Shown here in pieces: positions 1 to 13,611 of a DNA stretch of 64,000 nt. How positions within the stretch are numbered: the stretch's first letter is position 1; the number at the start of each line of letters is the position of its first letter. A program made the position numbers and the translations under genes. Source of the DNA: Setophaga petechia (Eukaryota; Chordata; Aves; Passeriformes; Parulidae); contig JANCRA010000010.1 in assembly GCA_024362935.1 (NCBI GenBank), forward strand, positions 9,540,501 to 9,604,500, written 5' to 3'. A model generated the notes under the pieces. It was not told the origin of the DNA, searched no databases, and saw only the letters and a list, made by a program, of their open reading frames with translations.

Positions 1-1560
1 TTTTTTCCTTAGAACCTAAGGAGGATTCTAATTCTTTGCACAGAAGTAATTTGCTAAGGAAGGATTTCCTTATCTGCCTATTTGTTTAACCACAGAGATT
101 GAAAGGAACACAAGCAATCCTGATCTGTTCTCAGTAGTTATTTGTTTTGCTTCATGTTTGCCTTGATACTAAGCAGCCCTGAGCCATGCAGCATTTGAGC
201 ACTTCCCAGTACTTGCATCTGAAAGCAACCCACTGAGAGAGTGAAATATTACCTTCAGCCATGGAATCGATGCACAAGGAAATTACTTATTTAACAATAA
301 TTATCACTGAGCCAAGAATTTAACTTTGTCCTTCTCAACTATCTGTTATTTCATTGGGTCTGCACTGCAAAAATAGCAGCCACTTTATTAAAGAGAGAGA
401 AGAAATCTCAGGGAGTTAAATAACTGTTTTCTGTAGGTAGAATTAAAGGTTTTTATTTCTATCACCTAAGTAAATTTGCTAATGTGACTAAAACAAAATA
501 TTGGATTTGCAAAATTTGTTTGAAATTATACATTTTGTGTTGCATAACACAAACTACCCCTCTCTCAGCTCTCATCAATTGTTTACCTGCCTGCCCTCAG
601 CTCCAGCCCACCCTCCTCTGTGACCCTGGAGAAAAGACAGCAGTGAACACAAAACTCCTTTTTTTCCTGGCTGAACAATTTTTATCCTTTGGCCATTTTG
701 GTTGAACCAAGCCTGCAAATGTGGAAGAATATTTTATACTTTGAAGTGTACATTCCACAGAGAAGTCAGTTTGAGTTTTTGTTATTTGTGGCAGTTTCTG
801 GGTACCTTCCTGAACAAGATTTAGAAATATCTCAGTGCAATTTCAGCTTTTTAATCTAAATCTCTGTAGTAACTGTTGCACCCAGAAGGCTAAACTAGGA
901 ATTAGAGACATGGGAGATATAATTTTGAAGTTTTCCTGTTTCCTTTTTCCCCTCATGTAGGCAGTTTGTAAAACACAGATTTAATGGTGGTCTGGAGCAC
1001 AGATATTTTGTTCAGAAGTTGTCAAGTGCTGTAGGATTAGGGATTGCTCAGGAGAATATCATGGCTCAAAAACCTTTTGAAGTATATTTGAATAGCTCTT
1101 ATGGCATTAAGTGACCAGTCAAAAAAATGTCATGTTCCAGTCACAAAGTTCTTGAAAAGCTCAGGAGGGGAAAACCTGCAGAAGTGCTTTAGTATCACAT
1201 GAGGGGTTGAAAAGAAAGTAATTTCCTCTACATTAACACAGTTAATTCTTTCAAATCTGGAGGCATTAAAGTAATTTTTGGCTGAATTTTAGGGACTATT
1301 AGTAATTTTCATTTTTTATATATTATGCAAGATATAGAATATTTAGAAGCTTTGACAGGGAAGTTCCTGTGTGGAATTGTGCAGGGAACAATGTGTAAAT
1401 AAGACAAAACTGTGAGATTAAAATCTCATACTAAGATAGACCTCTCAAAAACTGCATAATTCTGCTTTCACTGTGCCATGTTTGTGAGATGTGTTCTCTC
1501 CTCTTTTGAAGGAATTAAGCATGCTGGGTTTGTTTATTTATTTATTTTTCTCTTTCACAG
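1..1560 (+). other. CACNA2D3 intron, 3' part
   Basis: This is intron sequence leading to the first visible exon. It ends in a pyrimidine-rich stretch with several TTTA units followed by CACAG, a normal U2-type acceptor. It is AT-rich. The short open frames in it have no recognisable protein content, and I see no repeat family that I can name. Confidence 0.8.
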
Positions 1561-1622
1561 CTGTAGGTATCCAGATGAAACTTGAATTTTTCCAGCGGAA
1601 ATTTTGGACTGCAAGCAGACAG
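1561..1622 (+). CDS. CACNA2D3: CACNA2D3 coding exon (first in window)
   Basis: The exon is 62 bases. Its first two bases complete an Ala codon begun upstream, followed by twenty codons starting VGIQMKLEFF and ending FWTASRQ. This stretch is near-invariant in alpha2delta-3 and sits before the second Cache-like region, at about residue 818-837 of a 1,091-residue human-type protein (position from memory). The acceptor is TTTCACAG. The donor reads CAG|GTATAT and lacks the usual G at +5, so it is weaker than the other donors here. Skipping this exon would shift the frame. Confidence 0.95.
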
Positions 1623-2468
1623 GTATATTTTAAATTGACGGGTTTTTTGTCATTGAAACAACAGCAGTTTTTAAACAGTGAAAGTGATGATCTTGTCAGA
1701 AGCAAACTATTGTAAAGAAACAATGCATTTGAAGACTTCTTCTGGTTTACATTTGGGTACAGAAAAGGGCAGTTCAGTGATGAAAGAGCAGTTGCTTGAT
1801 TTTTGGAAGCAAGTTGAAAGTTTATTAATTTTTGGCCCCAATACATAAGGAATTACTTTGTTGGTGCATGATTTTTCTCTCTTAGAGAAAGTGTAAACAG
1901 AAGTGTGGAATTTTTCTAGTGATAGCAGAATCATGACTTCTCACCTAAGTTTTCTCTCTAACACTAACTAAGATCACACTGGTTAATTAACAAAACTACA
2001 TTACTGAATCATGGTTGGCACTCACAGTGCTCAATAAACTTTACCTGAACCATTCAGGGATAGATTTGTACTCACTGAAGAGGATAATCAGGTACTTTCT
2101 TAGGATTAGGAGATGCCATGCCTGGTTTGAGAGTCGATTGGAACTGTGCTGTTACAGAAAATAAAACCTGACCCCACCCCTGCTGGAGAATCTCCTCTCA
2201 TCTGTGAATGGCCTCAGGAATGGAGGAGATTGTGGTGTTTGAAGCAGCTGAAATTACAGTGTGAATAAAACCTTTCTCTGCAGAGAGGAGCAGAACACAT
2301 TTGGTGAACCATTCAAAAGTTTGCTAGTAATTTTTAGAATTAATTTAGATAAAGATGTAATCAATATCATCTCCTTTAAAGTTCTGCTCGTATGAATTTA
2401 TATAAAGTTTTATTTTTTAATCATCAAAGGGAGAATTGGAAATATTGATTTTTTTTTTTCCTCTGTAG
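1623..2468 (+). other. CACNA2D3 intron (846 bases)
   Basis: This is a U2-type GT-AG intron that ends in a T-rich tract and CTGTAG. Open frames on either strand within it carry no recognisable domain. I see nothing else in it. Confidence 0.85.
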
Positions 2469-2513
2469 TGTGCATCTCTCGATGGCAGATGTGCTATAAG
2501 TTGTGATGATGAA
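2469..2513 (+). CDS. CACNA2D3: CACNA2D3 coding exon, 45 bases, phase 0-0
   Basis: Fifteen codons read CASLDGRCAISCDDE. Three cysteines lie within twelve residues, as expected for the disulfide-rich extracellular part of alpha2delta proteins. The acceptor is CTCTGTAG and the donor GAA|GTAAGTA is strong. The exon starts and ends between codons, so it could be skipped without changing frame, removing three cysteines. Compared with the human sequence I recall, two positions differ (Arg for Lys, Ala for Ser). Confidence 0.94.
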
Positions 2514-5500
2514 GTAAGTATTTAACAGATTTTTTCCATTGTATACCTCTACTCTAGACAAAGATACAGTTGATGAATTTAATTTGAATATCTCATTGTA
2601 CATTATGGTCTTTATCACCTTGTAAATAGGACACTGTTTGGATAGGGAGACTTTTTTTATGCCTGTTACAGGCACCCACTGAATCACAAGGCTGACTCCA
2701 GTATCTCTAACATGTGTTGCAATGATTTCTGCTTTGTGAATCCAGTTTGGGAAATAATTTGAAGCAGTGCTAAGGCATTTGTTTACTACTTTATTGTTAA
2801 TGAAAAAAAAAGGCCACTAGCAGTTTAAAGTCTTGAGCTGGACACCAGCAGGAACCATACAAGCACATGTAGAAATTCAGTAATAATGTGGACATTGCTG
2901 ATTTAGAGATTTCAGGCTTTTTCTTAATGAAAAACACACTGTTGATAGGACTCAAATATCACAGCTCCTCTGGTGAGTCTGTTGACTTTCACAGCTTCTC
3001 TCAATGGCAAGAAAATATCTGCTGAACATTTACAGTATAAATTAAAGCATTTAAAAGTAAACATGAAGACATTAATGCAAATTGAATGGCACAATAGTCA
3101 ATAAATATTAATGACTATTATTAATAACATGATAATTGTCAGTATAATTAAAAATAGAGGGAGTCAAGTGATGAGTGTGTGATACCTTTGATCCAAAAAT
3201 AGAGACAACCCATTAATTAAAAATACTTTTTTTTTTCCTTGAGAGCTTTGAATTTGCTCATTTATTCTTGTTTTCCTGATGCCTCACATTTTATTTTCAT
3301 GTTCTGCTTTCTTTCTTTTTCATTTTTGGTTTCTTAACCCACGTTACATTCCATTACTGTTATTGTATACTGGAGCAATGAAAAATACATAGAGGACTTG
3401 AACTGCATCAAAGTTTTTGTAGTTCAGATGTGTTCTCAGACCTCAGTTAACATTCTTGCTGTGTTTATTCTGGACTCCATGCCTACAGTTTTACAAGCTC
3501 AGGGACTCTCCACCTATGGAACGTTCCCTTGAAATCTGAAATTCACTGAACTTGAACCTTTGGGCAAACCTGAGCACAGTTCCCTTCCAATACCTGTGAA
3601 ACATTGTGAATTAGAGCTCTTTCATACAGCTGTAGTCTATGCAAATACTGTTATCCAATGCATAAAACTTGTATCAGAAATCTGAGATTTGCTAGTAATG
3701 AGTAAATGCATTCTGCTGCCCTTTGTCCCTGCTAAAGTTAAATTACAAGCTGTTTCTTTCACACAGTAGTAATTCTGAAAGTTATTTATCTTGCTGGCAA
3801 GTGGTAAATGAATGGTTCTGAATATTTTTTCCTAGTTAATATTTCTAAAATGGATTGAAATAGAAATCATCTTATCTTCACATTCCACAAAAAATATATA
3901 GATTCCATTTATTACATTTTGCCTGTTTCCAATAACAGTGCTAAAAAATTCATTTCTTTTATAGTGATACAAATGTGCTAGTGAACAACCAAATCTTAGA
4001 AATTTGAGACATGGCCACTAATTCTTGAATTGAGCCAGTCTTTTCCCAACAGCACATAAGCCATAAACTGTGAAATTAACCCTACACTTTTTCTTGTCCA
4101 GCATGACTTCTATTATTTATTTTCTATACTATGGCGGAATATTGTTTCTAAAGCAGTATCTTTAGATTAATCTTTCATGCATGAGGACTGCAAATATGTA
4201 TCCTCAAAAGTTCTCTGTGTTGGCTTGGCTCCTCTCCTGATGCAGTCAGTGGGAGGTTTCAGGCTGGCTTTGGGGAGAGCAGAGCTGTGCACTTGGAGCC
4301 TGAATCTGAAATTCCATCCTTCACACACCATTGGGCTTGAGGAGCTGCCTCTTCTGAGTGCATCAGCTCTGCTCAGTTCCTGCCCAGCACCATCAGCTTT
4401 TCACATTGATTTTGCCAGCTTTGGGCTTGCTGGCAGACCAAAGGTTGAAAATGAGTTGTTTCAGCTTCCTTTCTGACAGGTTTTCTGTCACTGGGCTTGC
4501 CTGTAGCTTGGGTTTTCCTTTTAGAATGAATGTCCTGCATTTGCATTAGGGGATGATGTTCATTCTCAGCTTTTGCCTGATTTCAGCTTCAGCTCTTTTA
4601 AAAACCTCCACTTTGACCTAGCATTTCTGCAAGTTTCTCCTCTTTGGCCCCACAGGACAGTGCTAATATGTGGCCAGAATGAGAATCAGGCACATCTGAG
4701 CATCTCTGGAAACATCAGCCTGCATTTTCACATCTTGCACACTACTACTGCACAGGGCTGCTTTCCCCACAAAAACAGCACAGTGATCTTGCTGGATGTG
4801 CAGAGCCTAGCAGAAAGCAAAATTTGTCATATTTCTCTAAAAATTTCCCCATTTGCTGCAGGAAAGGTTGTGAATCAAAAACAAAGCCAAGAGGATTCCT
4901 GTATTGAAAGTCATTCTGCTTATTTTTTCCTTTTATACAAATGTCATGGAAAATTCAAAGAGCAAAGATAAAAATGTTACTGATTTAGACCAACAATAGA
5001 AATACAATAAAGATTTAACACTGAGATAGTTATTTGGCAATCCTGAGGAGAAACTGAGTTATATCAAGGTTTCAGGGTTTGAGTTAAACCTCATGTTGAA
5101 ACTCTGAAGTGCAGTAATTAAAACTTTGCCTGTAGCAAGTAATTCTGTGAGGTTAAAATGGTGCATGTGTGTGTGGAGGGAAGCTCTGATTTGGCTTTAC
5201 CTTGTTTTATACAGTTCAGACGTCTGACCTACCAAAAGCTAACAGTCCTGCCTCTAAACCCAGTTCCCAATTAAAAATACAATTTGAAAGGCTTTAGGAG
5301 ACCTGTGGGGCCTCTTTTACAGAAGTTTCTGGTCCCATCCCCCAATGAACAAATTAAAAAATACTGCCTGGTCCCCTGTTGGTTCTGCAGGCTGACACTG
5401 TTTTCATTAGTACATCGTTAGGGTAATGACATTGTGCTGATGTTTTTCTCCAAATACAGGAGAAGCCATCAGGAGCACTGAAGTTCTCTGCCTTTGCAAA

Positions 5501-5807
5501 CTTTGCTATAAGGAGAACTTTTAAGAAGGGATATGAAACCACAAAATTTTGGTTTTTATGTTTGTTTGTAATTATATTATATCCTCCCATTCTGTACACA
5601 TTTTTGTTTAGTTTTGCATGAAAAAAGCATACAAATTAAATTGGATGATATCCCGTAACCAAGACTACACTCATTTTGAATTTATGTGAAACCTTATAAA
5701 AACCTGAAAGTTTTACCCATTTAGAATTGACTTAGAAGTAAAGTATATAATTAACTTATTATATATCCTAAAATCAAAAATTAAAATAGTATTTTATTAT
5801 TTTTCAG
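2514..5807 (+). other. CACNA2D3 intron (about 3.3 kb)
   Basis: This GT-AG intron ends in TTTTTCAG. An open frame at 4573-4971 (132 codons) and one at 4177-4476 have no motif I recognise and no splice-compatible exon structure. I treat them as chance. Confidence 0.8.
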
Positions 5808-5870
5808 ACAATCAACTGTTACCTAATAGATAACAATGGATTTATTTTAGTGTCTGAAGACTATCAACAG
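5808..5870 (+). CDS. CACNA2D3: CACNA2D3 coding exon, 63 bases, phase 0-0
   Basis: Twenty-one codons begin TINCYLIDNNGF and end with SEDYQQ. The LIDNNGFILVSED segment is the beta-strand, turn and strand typical of Cache (PAS-like) sensor folds, which alpha2delta proteins share with bacterial chemoreceptors. The acceptor is TTTTTCAG and the donor CAG|GTAAGG. Like the preceding exon it is symmetric (phase 0-0), so either or both could be cassette exons. No frame break is present. Confidence 0.95.
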
Positions 5871-8405
5871 GTAAGGGTAAGATTTTTCTTGAGTCTTCTC
5901 ATGCAACATATTAATCTAAAATTATTTTTTTAAATAGGCCACCATCTGAAAATGGTAAGAAATTAACAACATTAAAAAAAATCCTTCTACAAAGAATGTA
6001 AGCTTTATTCTCACTGGAGCTCAGTTTCTTTCTCCCATTGGAGCAGAGTCTGTTCTTAAACTCATAAATGTTCTCTTTAAAGACCTTTCTTCTTGAAGAA
6101 GTGTCTGTCTTCTGTAAGAGGCTTTTACTCCAGGAAAAAAAATCCCTGTGCCATTTTTGTCACATGGAAAGGTTGGGAAGGGAGAGGGGGAGGACACAGA
6201 GCTTTTACATTCAAACTTAAGATAATGAGATTTTACAGAGTTGTTGGCTGAGGAGTTTGTTTTCTGAAGGGAATTACAGTCATTGAAGGATTAAAATTAA
6301 GCACTCAGCATCACAATGGAGAGGACAAGAAATATGATTATCACAGAATCATAGAATGTTTTGCTCAATCCTGCAAACCTTATGAAGGAACCATCACCAT
6401 TCTCATTATCTTTTGCCTGAAAACTGCTGGGATGGTGCCCCAGTCAGGCCAGGATTATCTGAAGTTGAAGTGTTTTATGTGTTGGGACTGTGAGTAGGAA
6501 TAGCCACGCTCCTATTTAGCCCTCAGCTGAATTTTGTTATGATGAGCATGACCTAAGAAATACACTCATTATGGAATGATCTTGATACACTGAAAACCTG
6601 CTTGTCTGTTTCCCCTTTAGTTGTTGGTGCTATTTACAGATGCACAGCTGTGACTTGTGCCAGTGACTGGCCAGCTCATAGCTGGCTGTGGCCAGTGATG
6701 ATTAGGAAGAGATGTTTCTTTTGGTACTCACCTGATAAAAGCCATTTCTATTCCTGTGAATAGTTTGGAAAACTGCTGCACCAGAAGTAGGCTGAAAATG
6801 TATTCTGACCTGTTTTATTAGTTAAATGTATCCAAGTCAAAGAAAGGCAGCAAAGTCTCTATGTTTACGTAAATTTATAATAAGATTACATTAGTATATG
6901 TCTATTTTATATATAGTGTGTATACAGGCTGTTGTGGATAGAGAAGGGGTAGAAAAATGGGATGATGCCTTAACAATTCCTGACCTATCTGGGGTTGCTT
7001 CAGCACTGTTTTTCTATCTATCAGCTTTCCAAACATGACCTGAACTGTTCCAAGAATCAGGTTTGTGGGGCAGAGTAATTCTTCTGAATTGCAACTAAAT
7101 CCTGATGTATTAAAAAAATGATAACCTGAGTGTAACTGCTTGGGGGAGAGCTGGCATTTACAAAGGGAGCTTTTGTGGAGAGAACTGTCACTGAAATGTC
7201 TTCATAAGACTGGTGCACAAGCTGACAAATCAGGTTTATTGCCATCTAAGGTTATGTGAGGCATTTATGGTTTGGAGTTTCTTGACGTTGCCTGCCTCTC
7301 CAGTCGTTGGGGTAATCTTTCTTCATCAGTCAGCCAGGGCTATTGGAGCTGGTATTTTTAGTCATGTTCCTTGTGTTTCTAGGAGACTTTACATACCCAT
7401 ATGTTTTGGAAAATGTTCCAAGGTTCCCCTGAGGAAAGGAAGGGGGAAAAAAAGGCAATAGTTGCCTTTTAGGTGGAGGAATGCCTTTTTTTAGCTGGGG
7501 CTGTAACTTTCCTGCCTGCGAACTCCCAGGTGCATACTTGAGGTCAGCTAAGTTCCTTGTAATGGAATTGGGGTTTAGTTCATACAAAACCTATGGAATC
7601 CATGCAATTTGAGAGTGTAGTGCCCTTTCCCCCTCATAAATTGTGGGATTTCTCCCTTTAAACAATGAAGAGAAATATCCAATCCTCCTGGGAGCTGAGG
7701 CTCTAAAATAAAGCAGGTCTTCCCAAGGTAGAAAAGTGCTGTACTTGCAAGATTTTCCACTGTCACATGAATGGCTGCAGATGACGGAGTCACTTCCATC
7801 TTGCTGACCAAATTTATAACAGCAATGTTTGTTTTCTCAACAGAGATTTATTTTTATTAGTCCACAAGTACTGAATAGGGACAAAATGAGTAATTCATCA
7901 AGCTGAGTGGTTTTAAGTATGAAATGACTCTGAATGGAGTTAAAATTTATAGGATTGATGAAATGTACTGTTCCAGCTCCTTAAACAGGTCATACAGGAA
8001 TTATAAACAATGTTTTTTAATGACTGTTTATGAAATCCTCTCACAACCTGATTATATCTTTTTTGAGTAACATTTTAATCACAAGAGTTTGTGATCAGAT
8101 TAGTGTGTTTTCTTTACAAGCTTTAGATTTGGAAGGCTTTTATTTTTGATATTGAATGTTATATAATGTACCTCAATATATTGTTTAAGCTCTCACATCT
8201 GCTCAGGGGCAATAATATAATCCCAACAATTTGCCCTGACTGGGAAGTCCTCTTCAGGTTTTATGTAGCAGCAGTCCTGAAAACCTGTCTGTGTAGCTGT
8301 CAAAGCCACTCTTGCCAGATCCTGAATATGCCAGTTGAAACTGCATCCAGTATTGTTTTGTATTTCTCTACACTTTTGGTAATTCCTTGCATTTTCCCCT
8401 TACAG
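5871..8405 (+). other. CACNA2D3 intron (about 2.5 kb)
   Basis: This GT-AG intron ends in CCCCTTACAG. A short stretch at 6341-6358 resembles the reverse complement of a CR1 3' terminus (listed separately). I see no supported gene in the rest. Confidence 0.8.
6341..6365 (-). repeat. Possible CR1 3'-end remnant, minus orientation
   Basis: TCACAGAATCATAGAATG is the reverse complement of the short repeated motif that ends avian CR1 LINEs. Similarity fades within about ten bases further on, so only the terminus is recognisable. It may be a very short 5'-truncated copy or a chance match. Confidence 0.4.
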
Positions 8406-8476
8406 ACTGGTTACTTTTTTGGGGAGGTTGAAGGGGCTGTGATGAACAAGTTACTAGCAATGGGCTCTTTTAAGAG
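8406..8476 (+). CDS. CACNA2D3: CACNA2D3 coding exon, 71 bases
   Basis: Twenty-three codons plus two bases of an Arg codon read TGYFFGEVEGAVMNKLL through MGSFK. This continues the Cache-like region. The acceptor is CCTTACAG and the donor AG|GTAAGAA. The open frame runs on into the donor and meets TAA at once, so intron retention would terminate translation at the exon end. The GEVEGAVMNKLL segment fits alpha2delta-3 with conservative changes from the human sequence I recall (Val for Ile, Ala for Thr). Confidence 0.95.
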
Positions 8477-11400
8477 GTAAGAATTAACATTTTATCTCTT
8501 AAAAAATGTTCTCACAAAAAAATCAAAGTCATGTAAAAGACAGCCAAGACTGGCAGTGTGGCTGGATTCTCATCTATACCTCTGTATCTTTTCTGTACAA
8601 CCTGAGTGTAATTTGATTCCATATACATCAAATATTGAGGGTATTTGATCAGCCTACAGTGAGTTTCTTATTTAACAATGGTTTATTTGACTACAATGCT
8701 GAAACTGCCCTTTTCCTCATTCCGCTGGGCTCAAGTGGAAAAGGAATTTGGCCATATCCACCACTGAGCAGTTTTAAACAGCTCTAAAGCAAAACATTTA
8801 TGCCACATTATCATTTAGACCTGTAAAAAGTTGGAGATTGCTCGAGCTAGACAGTGCAAAATGTCCTGGTATTGAAGGGAAAATGTGTTCTCCCAGTAAT
8901 CCATCTCCATTCACATGCTAACTTACCTTTGAACGTGGTTGTGACTATCGACCTGGTCTCACTATCATGATGACATTAAAAACTAACAGTGATTTTGTGT
9001 TGTCCTTTGAAATCAATTATGCACTCTGAGGAATTAAGAATAAAATTTGCCTTTAACCTGTAACTCACCACTGAAGTCTTCCTGGCTTTCACGAGGTCTA
9101 AGAATTGTTCATGTGGTCAAAGAGCTGTTCTGTACCCCTTTGTCCTCTTCAGCACACGAAAACTCCCTTTATACTTTTCCTTTTTATTTTCCTGTGGATT
9201 TCTAGTATGAATAAAAAGAGAGATCACTGCTGCCATCCATCACTGAGTTTAGTTACTGCCTGTGAGGGTGTGTGCAGAGCCTCTCTGAATCTCTCTCTGG
9301 TGTGTGGGCTTGCTTGGTAAATCAGCTCCCTTAAGCTGTGTCTGTGCATGGCAGCTGAGTACCACTCTCAGAAAATGACTAACCTGAAATGTGAGCATCC
9401 AGCACTCATGGAATCATCCATCCCCAATCCTAGTTTTCTGAGGGTGGTGACTTTTTTGCATTTAGCACTACATTTTTAACATATGCTGTAGAAGGAAGTG
9501 AAGTAATACCACTGTTTATAGACTGGATTTGGCAATGAAAGGATCTGTTTTGACAAGAGATGAAGCATTTTATTTAATGCAAAGGACAAAATACAGTCAA
9601 AACCAAGGGATAATGCTTTAACTTGTCTCAATTTGTTTAGCCCTTCCCAACAAAGCATTTCAAACAGAACATCTACTCAGTGATTGACAGAGCTGGGTAC
9701 CACCATTGAGAAAACAGGCGTAGCTTTAGAGTTCCTTTTAAAATGCAGTGAGTGGATCTTTGGACTGGACCTTTGGTTAGGATTTTGCTGGGCTTGTACT
9801 TCATTATGAGAGATAATGAAGGCATAAGGTCAGTGTAACTGAGCTGCATACTAAGGAAAATGTAAACACAATGAGCCAATTATTCAACCATGATAAACTG
9901 ACCCTTGCAAATCAGTTAAAGATGGGACAGAATCAAAGTGGAGTAATTGCAAGTGAGCAACAACTTCTACAGCAGATAGCAGCAGCAAAAAAATCCCCAA
10001 CAAACTGTGTTTGAGCTGTGTTAAATGAGGCCTTTAAATAAATTATTCCAAGAAGATGAAGAAGAAATCTTCGTTGGTTCTCACAAAAAATGGATGAGTT
10101 TACAATATTTTTAAGATTATTAATTTGTCTGTATAGGGATTGTGTTTTGCTTTTCCAACATTTATTTATATGGAATAAGAAGGAAATAAAAAGGATGCTT
10201 GGTTCAGTGGCAAGATCTGTCAGCAGTACCACTTCCCTGAGAGCACCAAGTGGGCCTTGCCCACATTATATTGTCATTGCTGCTCTTACCATGGGGGCAA
10301 AGCAGAGAGAGAGCTCTGCCACTGCATTTCCTTCTGAAAATGCCCAGAGCCACCCTTCCCTGCAATTGGCTTCTTACATGGCACGTACAGCCCAGCAGGT
10401 GAATTTGTAACCCTGCCCTGCTGGAGCTGGTTGTGCTCCCTTTGGGGTGAGTTCAGAAGGTTCTGTGGAGCCTGATGTGCCCTGCAGATTTGCTGTCAGC
10501 CCCAGCAGCCGTGGGGCTGGGAGTGCCCTCTTGCTCCAGGGCAGAGATCCCAGTGCCAGTGTGTGCTCCCACCTTGTGATTCCTGCCAGGCCTCTGCACC
10601 CACAAAGGGAATGAAGTAACTCTCTGTCTGCTCTCCCAACTACTGCAAATTTGGAGTGATATAGAAGTGCTTTGTAGGATTGAGAGGGAAGTGCTAAACA
10701 AAAGGGGGTTGTTTGCTGCTGACTGTATTTCTTTTCAACCTGCAGCAGGATGAAATTCAATTTTTATGTTCGCTGTTTATTTTTTAAAGTGAACTTAAAT
10801 ACCTCCTTCCCTCCTCAATTTCTTTAAACTCAGTACTTCTTTTGAATAATATGTGCATATGTATGTATGTATATTTTCTTAGTTTATGGGGTTTATAATT
10901 AGGGAGAAAAACTATATCAGTGCCTGCACAGCAACGTGACATGCTCTATGATTTCATTTAGCAAAATTATGTTTATCTTATACCTTAAGTATTGCACACA
11001 GTTAAATAATTTAAATATGATTTAAATGTATTATTAAATAAATTAGGATGTGCTTATGGAAAAGTATCTGCTTCACATAACTTAGAAAAGTTTCTTTATG
11101 TTTTTCTCAGCACTTTGTTTATATAAAAACAGTGAAAAAAAAATTCAACAGCTCAAACCATGAAAATCTAAAAACCAACACTAACATCAGGAAAATTAAG
11201 GGCTATCAAAGCAATGAGATCCCTAAAGAAATAAGCATAATAAATCTCTAAGAGAAAATGAAACATCTCTTGACTTACAAACACTTTCACCCTTTCCAGT
11301 AGGAGGAAAACTGAGCAATTCTATATGAAAAATATGGAAGCAGCATCATTTCCTCTCACAGTTCTCTTTCCAGCAGGCATCCTCTTACACAGAAGAGTCT

Positions 11401-13325
11401 ATGCATTGGTATTTGCCATTTAGTAATTTTGTAATTTTGGTATTTGTCAATATTGGCATTTGACCAGGTTGTAGAACTGAAGTGGCACACCCCTGAAATG
11501 CAGCTTTCCCAGGAGCTAAGGCTCAGTCTATCAAGTTCTTGTTGCTGTGAGAGCTTCTGTTGTTTCCCAATTTTTCTTGTTGTGCAGATCCTTCACCTGC
11601 GCTCTCCTCATGCACCAAGAGGCAGACTTTCATCTGCCTTGAATTTGCTTTATAAGCAAAACCTAGCAAGTGGTTTTTTCCCCAGGTTATGAGAATGAAA
11701 GAAATTCAGAACTTTGTTCTTCTCCTAGAAAGTTTTGTAGATTCTTAAATCCAAATCATGAGAATAGTAACTCGTTGCTTAACAACAGGACACAGTTTTC
11801 ACTGATGCAGCACAGCCTCCAAATGAAGGATATTTTTCTATTTTGGCCAATTTTTAATATTTAAGCATTTTATTAAGATATCATCTTAATATTCCCTTCT
11901 TTGTACTAAACTGACACTTACATTTAAAATTTGTGTTTATTTTAATGTGGATTTTTACAGTAATGGATTTAGCCTACTATTAATTGTGCAAATAGTACAT
12001 GTATGCTTTGGAGAAGATCAGACATAGACTGAAGGAACATTCCAAATTGCAGTTGTTTGGTTTGGCATTAGACAAATTGTCATTACCAACAAGGTTTAAT
12101 TTTTATTTCAGCATTTACTAAATGTGCATCTGATACCTGCACACTGAAACTCCCACATTGCTGTGGGGTATGTTTTCTGCTCATATTTTAATCCTGTGAT
12201 ATCTAAAATTAATGTCTTTAATCTGAGTTTTAGGCATTGTTTGACTTTGTCTCTGTAAATATTAGTTTTAAGGCAGTGTATTCATATACAGTATCAGTTT
12301 ATATGCTTAAGGAGAAACACAGACATATTTGTTACATAAATGAGTTCCCATTCCATATTCTGTAAATACAGGCTGAGTTGCAGTTTTTATACATGTTATT
12401 CCTTGAGAACACTGGCGATTGGGAATAGCTGAGCAATAAAAGCAAAGATACGTGATGACGAGTTTGTTTTGTCAAAATGCTGTAATTTAGTTTAATTCTT
12501 CCCAGAGATTTTGGTGAAAGGTATTACCCTGGCAGCTTCTGGACTCTAATAATCTGTCAGTGCAGGTGTGAGAGCCAGAGCAGCAACACTCTGGGGTTTC
12601 CTACAGTGTCCTGCTGTCTCCCCACAGGAGCCTCTCTAGGCTTTGGAGCTGCTTTGCTCTTCACACCATTCAGCACTGGCCCTCTTTCCTTTCCTTGTGA
12701 GAGTGCCAGACAGGCTGCACACCTTAGGTCTGAGTTATGAACATCTCTCCACCACAATCTAGCTTATAGTCATCACTAATTTTTCCACAGACTCCTGAAT
12801 AAAGCATAGGGTCAATAATTAGGACTTCTGTATTTTTGGCTAGCTTTGTTCAGCTCTTTAAAGCATTTCTTCTTTTCCTATAGACTGGATGTTCTCTTCC
12901 ATGGTAAAAAGCTTATTATTTCCTACACATTATTTGAAATCTTGAACTGCTGACAAAACATTTGAAATTTTATGCATTGAAGACCTTTCAGCTGCTACAG
13001 TTGTCACTTGTGGTATTTTATACTACCAAGTAGAAATCCATGGGTGTGATGAAAACCTGGCTGAAAGCAATAGAAAGTGCATCAGCCAATATATCCTGTG
13101 CTGCTGGTAGGTCTTGGAAGTTTAATTTTTTTGAACCAGATTCAGTACTCAATTGTAAGTACATTGCAAAGTAGGAGAGTGGAATTTACTATATCAGGAA
13201 ATTGACAATAAAGGGTTTTCAGTAAGATGTGTTTGGCTGCTGAAGTTACATAAACTGACAATGCACATTTTGGTTGTGCTAAATGGCTGATGCTGAACAC
13301 AATTGCTCTGTGGACTTTGCAATAG

Positions 13326-13400
13326 TGTATATATATTCTATATATAGTATAGAATGGTATAAGAGTGCATATATATATGCACACTAGTATATATACAATA
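13326..13400. repeat. AT-rich TA-dinucleotide tract with perfect palindrome
   Basis: The tract consists of repeated TATATA blocks. Positions 13365-13382 form a perfect 18-base palindrome, GTGCATATATATATGCAC. It is likely a degenerate TA microsatellite that can extrude a hairpin. Confidence 0.75.
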
Positions 13401-13611
13401 GTAGTTTAACACTACTTAGCAGAATAATGAAGTCCACTAATTGACCATGAAGTTCTGCTGCGTGAAACTGAAAATTGAGACATTGATTACACTTTCAAAT
13501 ATTGCACAGCCACAAAGCTTAATAAATATATCAAAAAAACATTTACGATGAATAGAGGAAAAGCAATGTATTCTGCTTCTAAGGCTAGGTATTAAATGAT
13601 GGGACTCTTTC

